Assembly: GCA_019022495.1 (NCBI GenBank)
Contig: JAFEKR010000050.1
Location: 240,160-304,159 of the forward strand
Source: Epichloe hybrida
Lineage: Eukaryota > Ascomycota > Sordariomycetes > Hypocreales > Clavicipitaceae
DNA length: 64,000 nucleotides
Reading direction: 5' to 3'
Position 1 is the stretch's first letter; every line of letters begins with the position of its first letter. The position numbers were made by a program, and so were the translations under genes. Of the stretch, positions 53,731-64,000 are shown one piece after another. The notes beneath the pieces are model-generated. The model saw only the letters and a program-made list of their open reading frames with translations, was not told the origin of the DNA and ran no database searches.

Positions 53731-56078
53731 TTTCGAAGCCCTGAGAGGCAGGCACCAAGCTTTGGCAGGGGGGCGTGGACGAGACGAGCGAAGATACATA
53801 CATATATGTATAGAAAGGAAGGGACCAGGAAAGCGAGAAAGTGCTGGAATCGCACGTCGGTGCGAAATGACGGAGGATGCTTGAGTGGGGGAGGATGCTT
53901 GTGGGGGAGGGTGGTTTGAGCGAGAACCCGCGGCTCCACCCTGGAAGCGGTTAGAAACGATGCCTTGTTCCATGATGACGAGCCAATGTCTTCAATGACG
54001 TATTTTTTTTTTTTTTGGGGGGGGGGGGGGCCTGTTCATCAATCGACCGTTACTCTGGCCATACATGTAGATGCTGTTAGTCAAAGCGTTGATTTGATAA
54101 TTCATCTGGCTGTTGGCCTGACGATTTGACCTGATCAGTTTGACCGTTCGCTCATTTGACCGTTAATTCAATCATTCGGGCAGCCACAAGGATATTCTTG
54201 TATTGGATATAATGAGACTAGCCACGTCCGTACGGAGTAGTGCCTCTTGTTCCTGTCCACATAACTCCCAGAGGAACTTACCGAGTGAGGCGCCCGCTTG
54301 TCTCTTGTCTCTCCACCCCCGAGCGGGCGCCCCTTTTGCATGCGACGCGACGATGCGACGACGCGTGCAAGTCCACACAGCATAGCAACGGCGGACAGCG
54401 CGGCACGTTGGAAACCGGCTCGCTCACACGTGGAGCCGATGGATTCACATTGGCATGTGAGGTGAGGATGCCGAACGTGGTAAGCCGGGCGGGCGGGACG
54501 ACGACGTACTCATCCGGGATGGTTGGGCTTGCCATGTTGCATTGGAGGAGTCCTGACTTGGGGTGCGTTGGGTAATATTCGGGCAACTACGGAGTTATCT
54601 GCGACGGAACAACTCCCTGATCAGGATCAACAAAAGTACGGATCAGGGGTGGTGGTGGTGGTGTTATTATGCATAGCAGCTTCTCGATTCAAATGAACCT
54701 TTTGTCCTACTAATCGTTGCCCGGCCAATCTGTCTATCGTCTGATGTATTCATCTAATGATCAATTTGACCCGATCGTCAATTTGACCGTCAATCGTTCG
54801 TTGGAGGATGGCCTGCGGACACGCCCAAGTATCCTCCGCTCTGGCGAAACATGATGGCAACTTGCGCTTCTCTCCAGGTTGATTGCGGGTCTAATTCGTT
54901 CAAGTTGGGAGAGACAAGACCCTTCCAGTGTGTGTGCTTCCCGTGAAGAATTTGGTGGTATGTTTTTGATCGTAATACATCCTTGCCCGAACAATGACAC
55001 TGATGCCCCGGAATCTCCCGATCGAGCGAGTCTCTGTCTCACAAGACACACACTGGATTGGATCCCCTTGGGATCGCCCAACTACGTCGGATGAGGCCCG
55101 TAGCCGACGCGCTCCTCTTCTTCCCCCGGTTCTCAGCGCAGAGCTCTCTTGACACGATCGCTATAATCATCTGGGACCCAGGGAGGACAACCATTTGCGC
55201 TTCTGACCTGGCGTTGCCATCACTTTCTCATTGTCTCCCATGTCAAAGTACTTTACCTACAAATTGTAGTGAACACTTCTGAAACATGTGAAAAAGGTCA
55301 TACAATACATACTGAGCGATGCTGGTTGGGCATTAGACCCCGCACAGGCTCGGAATCGACCGGCATACAAGGGACAATTCGTGCAACAGCTTCGCCCGCC
55401 ACAGTGGGCATTGCCTGCGTGTGGAAAAGTCGAAAGTCAGCGCGAAAAGGGATCGCGAGGTCAGCGAAAAGCAGGAGAATCGCCGTCCGTCTCACGGGTT
55501 TCTCCGCGCTTGTTGCATCGGACGCAACGCTTGCGAGTTGGGGAGCTTGGCCTTTTTACTCTTTAGATTGCCGTCTGGGATCATATGCTCCCCCATCTTG
55601 ACCTCTTTAATATAGGTAAAGTACTTTAGTATGTCCCCTGTGTACTAAAGTATTCTCCTAGGCTTTTTACCGAGTTACTAATCAACTGACATCAACACTC
55701 TACATGTCTAACACGCTTTTGTTCACATGAACCATGTTCGACTGTATAAGATTCTTATTATTTAGTGTCAAGAGTTTCAGATCACTGCCTGGTTCTTCGG
55801 TGTTGCTTTTTTTTTTTTTTTCGTCTTCGCATTTATAAACATGTTTCTACGAGACAATAATAACATTGTGTTTGTCATTGCGATCCGTGCTTTGCTTCGT
55901 TTGTTAATAACTACGGCTACCTCACTTCCTTGTTGACGACCCCTGCCTCCCTTCGTTTGTTGATCGATCCGAAAACTTTGCCCCGTTTGATAGGTCTGGA
56001 AGCGTGTGCACAGCCTCCTTTCTCTTCAACAGATATTCATCAGGATCGGTAGAAGATCATATCTCATTCGCAGTGGCA
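53731..56078. other. 2.3-kb gene-poor region
   Basis: A T15 then G13 run lies near 54002-54031. TTTGAC-based repeats lie at 54092-54175 and 54765-54800. A CCACCACC-type run (as GGTGGTGGTGG) is at 54650-54663. The motif TACGGAGTA is at 54231-54239. The pair CAAAGTACTTTACCTA (55247) / TAGGTAAAGTACTTTAG (55614) is inverted, and a hairpin TACTTTAGTA...TACTAAAGTA lies at 55621-55651. Short ORFs have no recognisable content. Confidence 0.4.
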
Positions 56079-57712
56079 TCATGCCGCGGTCCGCATTCGG
56101 GCCATACCAGCGGCTGTTTTCGCCGTCGCCTTGAGAAACCCCTGGAAGCTCTCAAACGCAGCCGCATCGAATCCTTCTAACCACCGACAACCAACAGACA
56201 CCTGCTTCACCGATACACGTATCCACACCTTGAAACCAAATATGTTGTCCGACTTCATCTCTGAAATTGATGTGCATGTGTCACTACCCCCGGCAGCCTC
56301 CTGCTCTCGTTTCTTCCGTCTCCGCCATGCCCGAGCCCAGACCTTGTCTGGCGCGCGCCCGATGCCCTCGTAGGCTTCCTTATCCCACTCCCAGGACATG
56401 AGGTCTAGTGCCCCGACGGCAGCTGAGACTGTGGACGCAAATTCGCCGATTGCGTCAGGCAGGTCCATTGCCAGGACTTCTGCCTCGCTTGCACACGGTA
56501 GAATGTTCCTGGATAGCGCTGCTTTCGTGCCTCTCGCAGCACACTGTGCAGGGCGTAAAGGCCTGAATGACCAAGCTATTGCCCATCGTCGCGTCCTATT
56601 GCCTTGGAGAAACTCCGTCACGGCATAGTTATGGATATTCGCCCCGCGAAGAGTCTCGATGAACTCTGTGAGACTGGACAGGAACCCGAGCATGGCAGTG
56701 TACCATTGCACCCGCTCTTTCAAAAGCATGGATTCTGCAAAGATGCGACGCACAAAGGCTAATTCTCCACCCGCGGTGACCATTTCAGTTGTGCTTCCTG
56801 TACATGCCGTGTACGGCGGTCTCTGCTTCCGTTTTGCGCTGCGCAGCATTTCCTCCTCTGACTCGTAGAACGGCGGATTTGTCATGGTGAAGTCGATACA
56901 TGGTACGCCTAGCTCATCGAGTGGTATGAGCGAGCTGTCGGCGTTGCGAGGAACTACATTAATGCGACTGGATAAATCGTTGAGCTTCACATTGGACTTT
57001 GCCCATGTTAAGCTCGAGGGATCGATGTCTGCAGTAATTTATATTAGCCAGAACACGGATCGTTTGGTGACAGAAGGGCGCATAGGTACCTGTAGCTATG
57101 AAGGACCAGGGACGCTGGGCACAACCCAAGAGGGGATAAATGCAGCTGGCTCCTGTGCCAATATCCAGACCCGTTAGCTTTTGGCCAGGCTTGTCGTAAG
57201 AAGATGTGTCTAGAAGATCCTTCAGCCAGAGTATGTAGTTGTGCCTGTTGGGGACCTTGTCGCATGCGATTTCAGCATTGGCTTTCCTGATTCGAGGAAA
57301 CAAAAAGCTCCTGTACATACCGGCGGACAAAGTCTATCGTCTGGTAGATCGATCTTGATGCCGAAATCTAGTTTGAGCAATGTCTTGGTCAGTTGCATCA
57401 CCGACTTGGGATCTTGAAAGTCAAGATCTCGCCCTTTGACGCTGCCTGGATAATCAGTCATGATTTGGCCACCGATGAAAGACGGTTGAGGTTTACGCAC
57501 ACGGCAGAAAATTCGGGATCCAAGCGAGATAATTCTTTAAAGTCGGCCGGTTTAGCATAAAGCCCCCGAAATCGACCGTCTCTTGCCTCCCAAGCACTCA
57601 TTTTGGACGCACTGTCTATCAAAAGGCTGCCTGGTCGGGCATTGCCGCTGCTAGGCCCATGCGCATTTGGGTTAACGCGATGCTGATCCGATGCTTTTCT
57701 CTTGCGTTGCAT
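56079..57712 (-). CDS. METTL16-type RNA N6-adenosine methyltransferase
   Basis: Exons (minus) are 57712-57501, 57441-57321, 57255-57090 and 57028-56079, giving 482 aa. Splicing assembles the METTL16 core: EFSAVVKGRDLDFQDPKSVMQLTKTLLKLDFGIKIDLPDDRLCPPVPNRHNYILWLKDLL. The SAM site [38 protein letters not shown] follows, and the catalytic NPPF motif is at TNPPFYESEEEML (about 217-220). Family members methylate U6 snRNA and related hairpins at adenosine N6 in the nucleus. A basic N-terminus (MQRKRKASDQHR) may bind RNA or direct nuclear import. The donor of intron 1 (GTGCGT) is non-ideal but keeps family text; other donors are GTATGT and GTACCT. The C-terminal part beyond residue 330 is lineage-variable. 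Confidence 0.92.
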
Positions 57713-58076
57713 AATCGGGACGCGGCTGAAAATTGCGCGGGTGTAAGTTTGTTGCAGCGGTGCTCACTGCTGAGAAGAAATGGAAAGTTTTGTGCAGTCT
57801 TGTGCAGTCTTGTGCAGTTTTGTGCTCATCAGCAAGGCAAGGCAGGTTGTCGCCGGGCATGTGGGTCTGGTCTCTCTGCCTTGGTGCTGGTTCTGTTATT
57901 ACCAGCGATAGGTTAAGAGGGAAAGGGCAAAGGATAATAATCTCATGCTGTGTACGTCCGTAAGTCAGAGTGTATTTAGAATGAGGAAAGATGGCAATAT
58001 CCAGGCCAGCGACCGAGGCAACTGATGTTGGCTGTCGCCATGTCCCCAATGATACGTGTTACGCCAAACTCATGCT
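57713..58076. other. Intergenic spacer
   Basis: Upstream of the METTL16-like gene; includes a TCTTGTGCAG triplicated motif at 57795-57822. No gene seen. Confidence 0.4.
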
Positions 58077-58984
58077 TCACCATAACATAACTCTCCATCG
58101 CCAGCCATCAAACACCCTTAAATCGGCTTCGCTGATGTCATCCCCCCCACGCTCCACACGCTCCGTCAACTTCCTCAGCCTCTTGTTCAGTGTCCTCGCC
58201 ACCCGAATCGTCACTTCGTTCTGGAACACATACAAAATGGCAAAGACGAAGAATGCAATCTTTGCAAAAGCACCGCCACCGAGAATCGCATTCTTGATAC
58301 CGGAAAGCAGCCCTTTTGACTTGCGGAAAGCATACTCTGTATCGTTGGAGGATACCCGTGACTCCTCATCTGAGCCACGACGAAAGATTCTGCGGACCGC
58401 CGGAACGAAAGCAGCACTAGGTCGAGTTGTTAATGGACCGGGATCCGTGATTCCCAAACAACGGAAAGTCCTGCCAAGAAACGCAACACTCACATAGTGC
58501 CACCTACGAGAATTCTCGACCATCGACTGCCTTGGGCAGACTTGGCCAGGGCTCTCACTTCGGCTTGCAAGATATCCAAGTCGCCCAATACCATGCCTGC
58601 CTGGGCCCTGAGGCGAGACTCGAGCTCATAGACTGCGGTACTTCCGTCCCCTCCTTGGCGTATCTTCCTCTTGACACTCAAGTACTCGCGCAGGTGGAAC
58701 TGCGCACTGGCTTTGATGTTGCGTACATCCACTGCTGCCGGAGGGACCATGGGCGTCAATGTGTGGCCCGGGACGGTTGGGATGCTCATCATGCTGCCGG
58801 GGTGATCTGGTAATTGTGATTCCGGACCGAGTTGCAGGGCAAGCCCCTGACCAGAACCTGGCCAATGATAGCTTTGAGGCCCCAGAGGTGGTGGTGGAAG
58901 ATACGGGACATTCGACGGTGATGATATCGGCCGAGGATCTATGGTCCGCATGGGCGGCTCAGAGGGAGATGTGGGAGAGGCCAT
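58077..58984 (-). CDS. Uncharacterised membrane-anchored protein
   Basis: Exons (minus) 58984-58494 and 58416-58077 give 276 aa; the intron runs GTGAGT...CCTAG. The N-terminal third is Pro/Ser-rich and probably disordered (SPSEPPMRTIDPRPISSPSNVPYLPPPPLGP). Then comes a helical region (VDVRNIKASAQFHLREYLSVKRKIRQGG, VYELESRLRAQAGMVLGDLDILQAEVRALAKSAQGSRWSRILVGG). Exon 2 gives a basic stretch (VRRIFRRGSDEE) and one hydrophobic helix (FAKIAFFVFAILYVF, about 212-228), followed by RVARTLNKRLRKLTERVERGGDD. The arrangement suggests a tail-proximal membrane anchor with a cytosolic coiled region. I do not recognise the family. Confidence 0.65.
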
Positions 58985-61694
58985 GGCGGCTGCTGGAGGT
59001 TTATTTATTTCTTGGGTTAATTCCGCATAATGTGAATACAAGCGGCAGTAGAGAATGAAGCAAAGACAAGCGCGGAGCAAGACACAGCTCTATCGTGCCT
59101 TTAACTCCGTTGGCTGTGCTCATGGAGTTGTCGGGTTCAACAGCCTAATAATTAAGGAGGCTGGTAAATCGGCGCCCGACGTCGACGTCTTGTCAACTGC
59201 CTACAGCTGTGCGCACTTGTGTTGTCGACATCGGGCTGTGAGTGCCTGTGAGTGGTTCTGGCAGTAAGAGTCACGGGCAAAAGCGGAGCCGTCAGTCGGC
59301 AGGACAAATTAGATCAAGGCCAAGTTCAAGAACACTAGCAAAATGACGCTGTTTAAGGGCCGAGCAGGACTGACTCTCGACGGGAGCTTCATGGGCCGAA
59401 CGTCTCTTCCACGATGTGGTGCCGGCGAAGCTTTTTTTTTTAACGCTCAGTCTCGGCGTGGACCCTACCATCAAGGTCACGTACCCAAGCCTCGTGGTTC
59501 AGGTTCAGCGCGCGACAGCCGGTCTGTACAGCAAAGAGAACACAGCAAGTCTTCACGAGAGCCACCACGTTGCACAATACACGTGCATCTGCAGATAAAT
59601 CCACCTCCCTCTTGGTCCTGAACCAGGTGCCAGTGCCAGTTTGTCGGGGCGAGAAACTTCGGATGGAGGTGCTCAACCCCCAGGGCATGTCGTTGGGAGG
59701 AGGTGAGGTCAGGGCGGGCGCACCCGTTCTGGAGACCAAGGACTACAAAGATTGGGGAAGTGCCAGGGCCAGCTTGACGAAAGGATGGCGAGGTCAATTG
59801 GGATGTGAGCCTGAATGCAGGCAAGGCCGTCCGTGTGTTGTTCTGACTTTGTTGTGAGATTGGACGTATTTAAAAAAAAAAATAGTCACCAGCTTTGATA
59901 CGGATGATGAAAATCCATATGTTCCAGTTCCAAAAATTGCTTCGTGTCTTGAAACCACGAATGTGTGAAAGGCGCCCCCCCCCCCCCCGGGATACTTGTC
60001 GTCCTGTTCCGACGACGTGCAAAGCCGCTAGATTCGACAGAATCGTTTGACGTTGTCATTTACAACACCATACATGACGGTTGCGCCAGTCGAGAATTGT
60101 ACTCGGGCAAGTCTTGTTTAGGACAAACGACGGGCCCACCCCGAGAGGTATCCGAACACACGGAGGCTCCAAAACCGCATGGGCTCTGCAGATATGTGCA
60201 GGCTGCTGGGAGATGCTGAGAACTCAATAAGGCCTTTCGTTTACCGGAAACACGAGACGGTCATCGGTTGCGCAGGCCTCGCGCTGCGACGATCCCATTG
60301 CCAGTGTCCGAATCGCCTCCCCAATCCGAGGTCCGGAGCTCAAGATTCGGAGTGCACTCACTGCAACACGCCAGATTCTATCACTTGCAGAATCTATTCT
60401 ACTACGATCCCCGAGGCTTGCGATTGGGACTTTCCTCGTTCAAGAGCATTCCAAGCCAGCCATAGTATGACAAGGCTTGCTAAAAAAAAGGAAAAAGGGT
60501 ATCGTATGACGCGACAGGTCTTCAGGGCAAGAGGAGTTACTGCGTCACGCCATGTCTGCGAGGAAAGCCCAACGCCACCTTGTGACAACCAGACACGATC
60601 GGAGCTCAGCGTCCCTCTCACCCTCTGAGCTGAAGGCTGGCGGTGCCGCGGGCCGTCATGTCAACTTTGTCTCGGTTGGACCGTCTGATCCCGCTCGGTG
60701 AGCGCTTAGCCGGGGGAGGGGAGGGGACGGAAGCCACACAAGACGCATTTTACGCCATCAGCACCGGCCGACGTGCCATGCCAACTGGCGATTGTAGTCA
60801 TTCTTTTGTTCGGCGTGCTTTGCAGACTGCACCCTGTGTGTTGTTTCAGCGAGCGTCCTCGGCAGTCGATCCGTGCGTCATTCATGTTGGGAGAGCCCTT
60901 GTTGGACGCCGGTCATGATGATGGTGGACGGACCAGCAGATGGACACGGAGTGGCCTGGCAGTGGCCTGGCAGTGGCCTGGCAGTGGCCGCTGCCTGCTC
61001 CGGCCAGACCCAAACCGCTCACGCGACGGATGACAACAAACATGGAAGACGACTGGCCTGCCTGCGAGACCCCTTTGTCCCAATGGCTAGCGTCAAGGCT
61101 TGTGCGAAAAGTTGATGCCAGGCCGTGCTGGTGGAGGTGGTGGTGGTAGGATGGAACAAGCGTTCCCGATATTTTCCTCATGAACTTCCATTGATTCCAA
61201 GACCATCGGCCCCACCCGTCACTGACTGCAAGGTTCCGAGGACGCGGAACCCGATGATGAAAGGCTGCGGGGGAAGTTGAGCAATGAGGAGCATCTTGTT
61301 CGGGACTCCTCGGCGGCGGATCATTCGTGGAGAGGAAGTGCCAGTGGATGGCGAAATTGGTTCGTAGAAGTTGCCTCACAACCTGATGGTTGGTGCCTTA
61401 TTAGGCTTCACAGTCGAGGTGGGAGTTCGTGCTCCCTCTTGGGCCTTGGCCCATCAGTTCCGAAGCCGTTCACCACGAACTATTATTAGGCAGAATGACC
61501 AAAACCAGGCCTGTGGTCTCTCAGCTCTGTCCCGTTTCTCTCTCAGCGGCAGAAGAGACGGGCGTTTCACTCACCCCGATCCGGCGTTGAAAGCAACTTG
61601 GTCGTGTTCTTTTCCTGGCATCTTGCAGGAGATGGCGTCGGATGCCAGCCACCCTCTTCCCAGAGCATCAGAGGGAAGGCGGAGGGCGAGTCGA

Positions 61695-61780
61695 GCGTCC
61701 ATCGCATCACATCGCATCGCATCACATCACATCACATCACATCACATCGCATCGCATCGCATCGCATCGCATCGCAACTC
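61695..61780. repeat. (CATCA/CATCG)n pentanucleotide microsatellite
   Basis: About 17 units of CATCA or CATCG in tandem. Confidence 0.9.
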
Positions 61781-62729
61781 AACACATCACCCCCTCCCAC
61801 AAAGGCAAAAGGTGGACCAGGAACATGGGAACGGGCAACGGGCCACGGGCCACGGGCCACGGGCAACGGTGAGCCGAAAGTGCAGCCAAAAGGTAACACA
61901 CACTAATAACGGGGGCATTGCAATCACAGCCCCCAGCCTTGATCTCCTGCTCTTATTTGGTCAATTCGAAAAGGAAAATTTGCCTTGTACTACGAGACTT
62001 GCCAGGCGAGGTGTGACGAGCCAGACTGCCGCCTGCCGGAGGCTGCGACGATCAGCGCCGTCTGCCGTCCCGCCGTCCCGCCCTAACAACAAACGTTAAC
62101 TAGCAGTCACAGCCTGGTGCTTCCATAGAACCAGTCTTTTTCAGACGGATCGATGCTGGAGAAAGCTAGCCTACTAGTCCGTAGTAGGGGGACCGTCCCT
62201 GGCCAGCTGGCCAGCTTGTTGGGAGGAAACAAGTTGTCTTGGTGGTGTGGGCTCCAGCTCCAGGCTGGCTCGGGTAGCGCCGCCGTCCCGAGCCTCTGAG
62301 CCTCTTCAAACGTCCGTCCCTGCATAAGAAATAACTTATAAGGCGGCTGGACGAACCGAGCCTACCGGGCAGACACACATATTTCTCAGGTCAGTCATCA
62401 ACAGCGGCCAAGAACATTGAACATTGGTCATGGAATGAAGCAGCCCAGAGAGTTATCTATCTGTCCCTCAATCTCAGTGGTCCGCCGACTGCATGGGGCT
62501 TCGGCGCTGGGGCCGCAGACCTCCGTGAAATATGACGCACGGAGAAGGAAGGAAAGGGAGGCGGCCGTGTTGATGGGCGTGATGACCACGCGCGTTGGCT
62601 TACGGGCAAACCAGACGGATATTGAGTCAACAAGCATATCGGCCGGTTTGAAGGGGGGCGCGGAGGCAAACGACAGCCGCGAGACCACCACCAGAGAGAA
62701 GAGGTACATACATGTATTGCTCTACATAC

Positions 62730-62795
62730 ATGTATTGCTCGTACGGAGTAGTCCGTAGTCCGTAGTCCGTAACCCGTAGTCCGTACGGATTAGAT
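62730..62795. repeat. TACGGAGTA / GTCCGTA repeat cluster
   Basis: GTACGGAGTA followed by four or five AGTCCGTA units and GTACGGATTA; the same core appears singly elsewhere in the window (54231, 62176, 62802, 62836). Confidence 0.7.
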
Positions 62796-63410
62796 GGCAC
62801 GGAGTAGACGAACAACTTCCAGGGTATCGCGTCATGTACGGATTAGCCTCGCGATCCTTTGCATTCAGGATTCAGGCCGGGCGTCCGTGGCTCGGTGGTA
62901 CTGACACCGGGAGTCTCGCGCTCCCCTCCCATGATGGACCCATCCTCAATGCTCTCATCCAGGGCTCCCGGACGCCTGGGGGTTCAGTTCAGTTCACTTT
63001 GGTCTGCTGGTTGCTGGAGTGGGGCGCCTTGGCCCGGCAGAGCAAGCCGATCCGCCCGTGCCTTGCGTTGGACATCTGGGGGCGACCTCTGGACCTCTGG
63101 GGCCTTTTGGGGGCCTGCCAGCTTGTCTTGCTCGCCCCCTCCCCGTCTTTCGAGATGCCAGGCCCGTCGTCCCCAAGGCCCGCCCCAAGGCCCGCCCCAA
63201 GGCAAGGTCCGCCGCGCCCGTCCGTGTCTGCTTCTGCTTCTCTTTGCCCTCATCCGCGTTTCCTCGTCCATCGTCTCCATTCCTCCCGCCTTCGCACTCG
63301 GTGTTGCGACCTGTTTTTTTCCCTCCTCCATCGGTTGCTGCCAGCAGGACTTGTCGTCGCAGATCCAGTCTAACCCTGTCTAGCCCTCTCTGACACTGTC
63401 TGGAGAGCAG

Positions 63411-63455
63411 GAGAGCAGGAGAGCAGGAGAGCAGGAGAGCAGGAGAGCAGGAGAG
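63411..63455. repeat. (GAGAGCAG)n tandem repeat
   Basis: Six near-perfect 8-bp units, 380 bp upstream of the Zn2Cys6 gene start. Confidence 0.85.
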
Positions 63456-63835
63456 CAGACCTCGAAACTTGCATTTCTCGCCAAACGTGTTTTGCTGACT
63501 TCTTCTGCTCGTCCGTCCGGGAGCTGCGTCGCTGCTCCGCCCTCTCTCTCTCAGCTCACGCGTCACTCACTGACCGCCCGCCCGTGGAAAAACCCTCTTT
63601 TTTTCTTTTTTTCTTTCACTCCTACTACCAGCTGCTCTTCGTTCCGATCAACAACGGGGAACACTTGTTGAGGCTCCGGCGTCGTGCCCTGCACCATCAT
63701 CAGCATTGCCAAGACGCCATTTTCATCCCATCTTCCTCGTCGTCCCTGACCGGACGCCGACAGCAAACACCGCCGGTGGTTTTCTTGTCCTCGGGTGCGT
63801 TTTCGTTGCCCGTCCTCGCGCCTGCCTGCCTGGCC

Positions 63836-64000
63836 ATGCCCATGTCTTCGGGCGGCGTGGTACGCTCAACCGCCCTCAGGGCGGGCGGCGCTTGCGTTCG
63901 CTGCCGCAAAGGCAAGACCAAGTGCGTCTACGAGAATGGCCGCGCTCCATGCAAAAACTGTGCAAAGGGAATGCACGATTGCTACCTCCCCTCGGAGAGC
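63836..64000 (+). CDS. Zn2Cys6 fungal transcription factor, 5' part
   Basis: The frame opens at ATG 63836 (MPMSSGGVVRSTALRAGGACVRCRKGKTKC...) and runs off the window after 55 codons. Six cysteines at residues 20, 23, 30, 39, 42 and 49 give C-x2-C-x6-C-x8-C-x2-C-x6-C, the binuclear zinc cluster of GAL4-type fungal regulators. The RKGKTKC basic stretch is the DNA-contacting part. An in-frame ATG at 63842 is an alternative start. Its targets and C-terminal domains lie outside the window. The preceding pyrimidine-rich sequence is consistent with a fungal promoter and leader. Confidence 0.88.
   Translation, partial: MPMSSGGVVRSTALRAGGACVRCRKGKTKCVYENGRAPCKNCAKGMHDCYLPSES

Larger units (their letters stand above)
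58985..63835. other. 4.85-kb gene-poor, microsatellite-rich region
   Basis: No credible gene on either strand. Visible structure: C15-type run near 59976-59988; TGGCCTGGCAG x3 at 60953-60985; (CATCR)n pentanucleotide at 61695-61780; CGGGCCACGGGCCA-type 9-bp repeat at 61838-61868; ACATACATGTATTGCTC x2 and GTCCGTA repeats at 62706-62790; AAGGCCCGCCCC x2-3 at 63176-63205; GAGAGCAG x6 at 63411-63455. The last 500 bp are pyrimidine-rich and are probably the promoter and long leader of the Zn2Cys6 gene. Confidence 0.45.

Noticed and set aside
61600..61910. His/Ser/Ile-repeat ORFs in all three plus frames
   Set aside because: Translations of the CATCR pentanucleotide microsatellite.
1..64000. tRNA or rRNA genes
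   Set aside because: No stretch with a convincing T-loop box (GGTTCRANYCC) plus matching arms was found by eye; a tRNAscan run would be decisive.

Overview
The window is nuclear DNA of a filamentous ascomycete (Pezizomycotina, most likely Sordariomycetes/Hypocreales). The signs are: spliceosomal introns of about 60-190 nt with GTRNGT donors and YAG acceptors on both strands; a fungal gene set (Mbp1-type APSES factor, FYVE protein Pep7/Vac1, Fta1-like kinetochore protein, siroheme synthase Met8, a Zn2Cys6 factor); and two AT-rich blocks that carry the signature of repeat-induced point mutation (RIP), in which CpA/TpG has become TpA and CAG/CAA/TGG codons have become stops. No rRNA, tRNA, CRISPR array or bacterial-type operon was seen. 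Genus is inference only.

Layout. 1-8.7 kb is RIP-ruined repeat DNA. It holds a Ty3/gypsy pol remnant in one forward frame (RT, RNase H, integrase, GPY/F-like tail), followed by a second, unrecognised reading frame of about 3.7 kb broken only by TAG/TAA. From 9.6 to 28.2 kb comes a normal gene block: MFS transporter, 5'-nucleotidase-like metallophosphoesterase, an uncharacterised PPxY protein, threonine aldolase, Fta1/CENP-L-like, Met8 siroheme synthase head-to-head with Pep7, and Mbp1. At 28,751-31,308 lies a complete Mutator-like (MULE) element with about 54-bp terminal inverted repeats and an 8-bp target duplication; its interior is RIP-mutated and its ends are not.

From 32 to 58 kb are: an LYR-motif protein, a GNAT acetyltransferase, a nicotinate/allantoate-type MFS permease, an uncharacterised five-exon gene, a carboxypeptidase Y-like gene with four frameshifts, a small TA-flanked MITE, an amino-acid permease, a secreted AA1-like protein, a HerA/FtsK-like P-loop ATPase with one frameshift, an omega-type glutathione transferase, an XAP5/FAM50 protein, a 61-aa membrane protein, a METTL16-type RNA methyltransferase and a membrane protein of unknown role. 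A gene-poor, microsatellite-rich 4.8 kb then leads into the first exon of a Zn2Cys6 transcription factor cut by the window end.

The genes do not form one pathway or an obvious biosynthetic cluster. They are mostly housekeeping (sulfur and siroheme metabolism, vacuolar sorting, cell-cycle transcription, kinetochore, RNA modification) interleaved with transporters. Exon boundaries were worked out by reading splice sites and keeping the frame; positions are exact readings of the sequence but the splicing itself is predicted.
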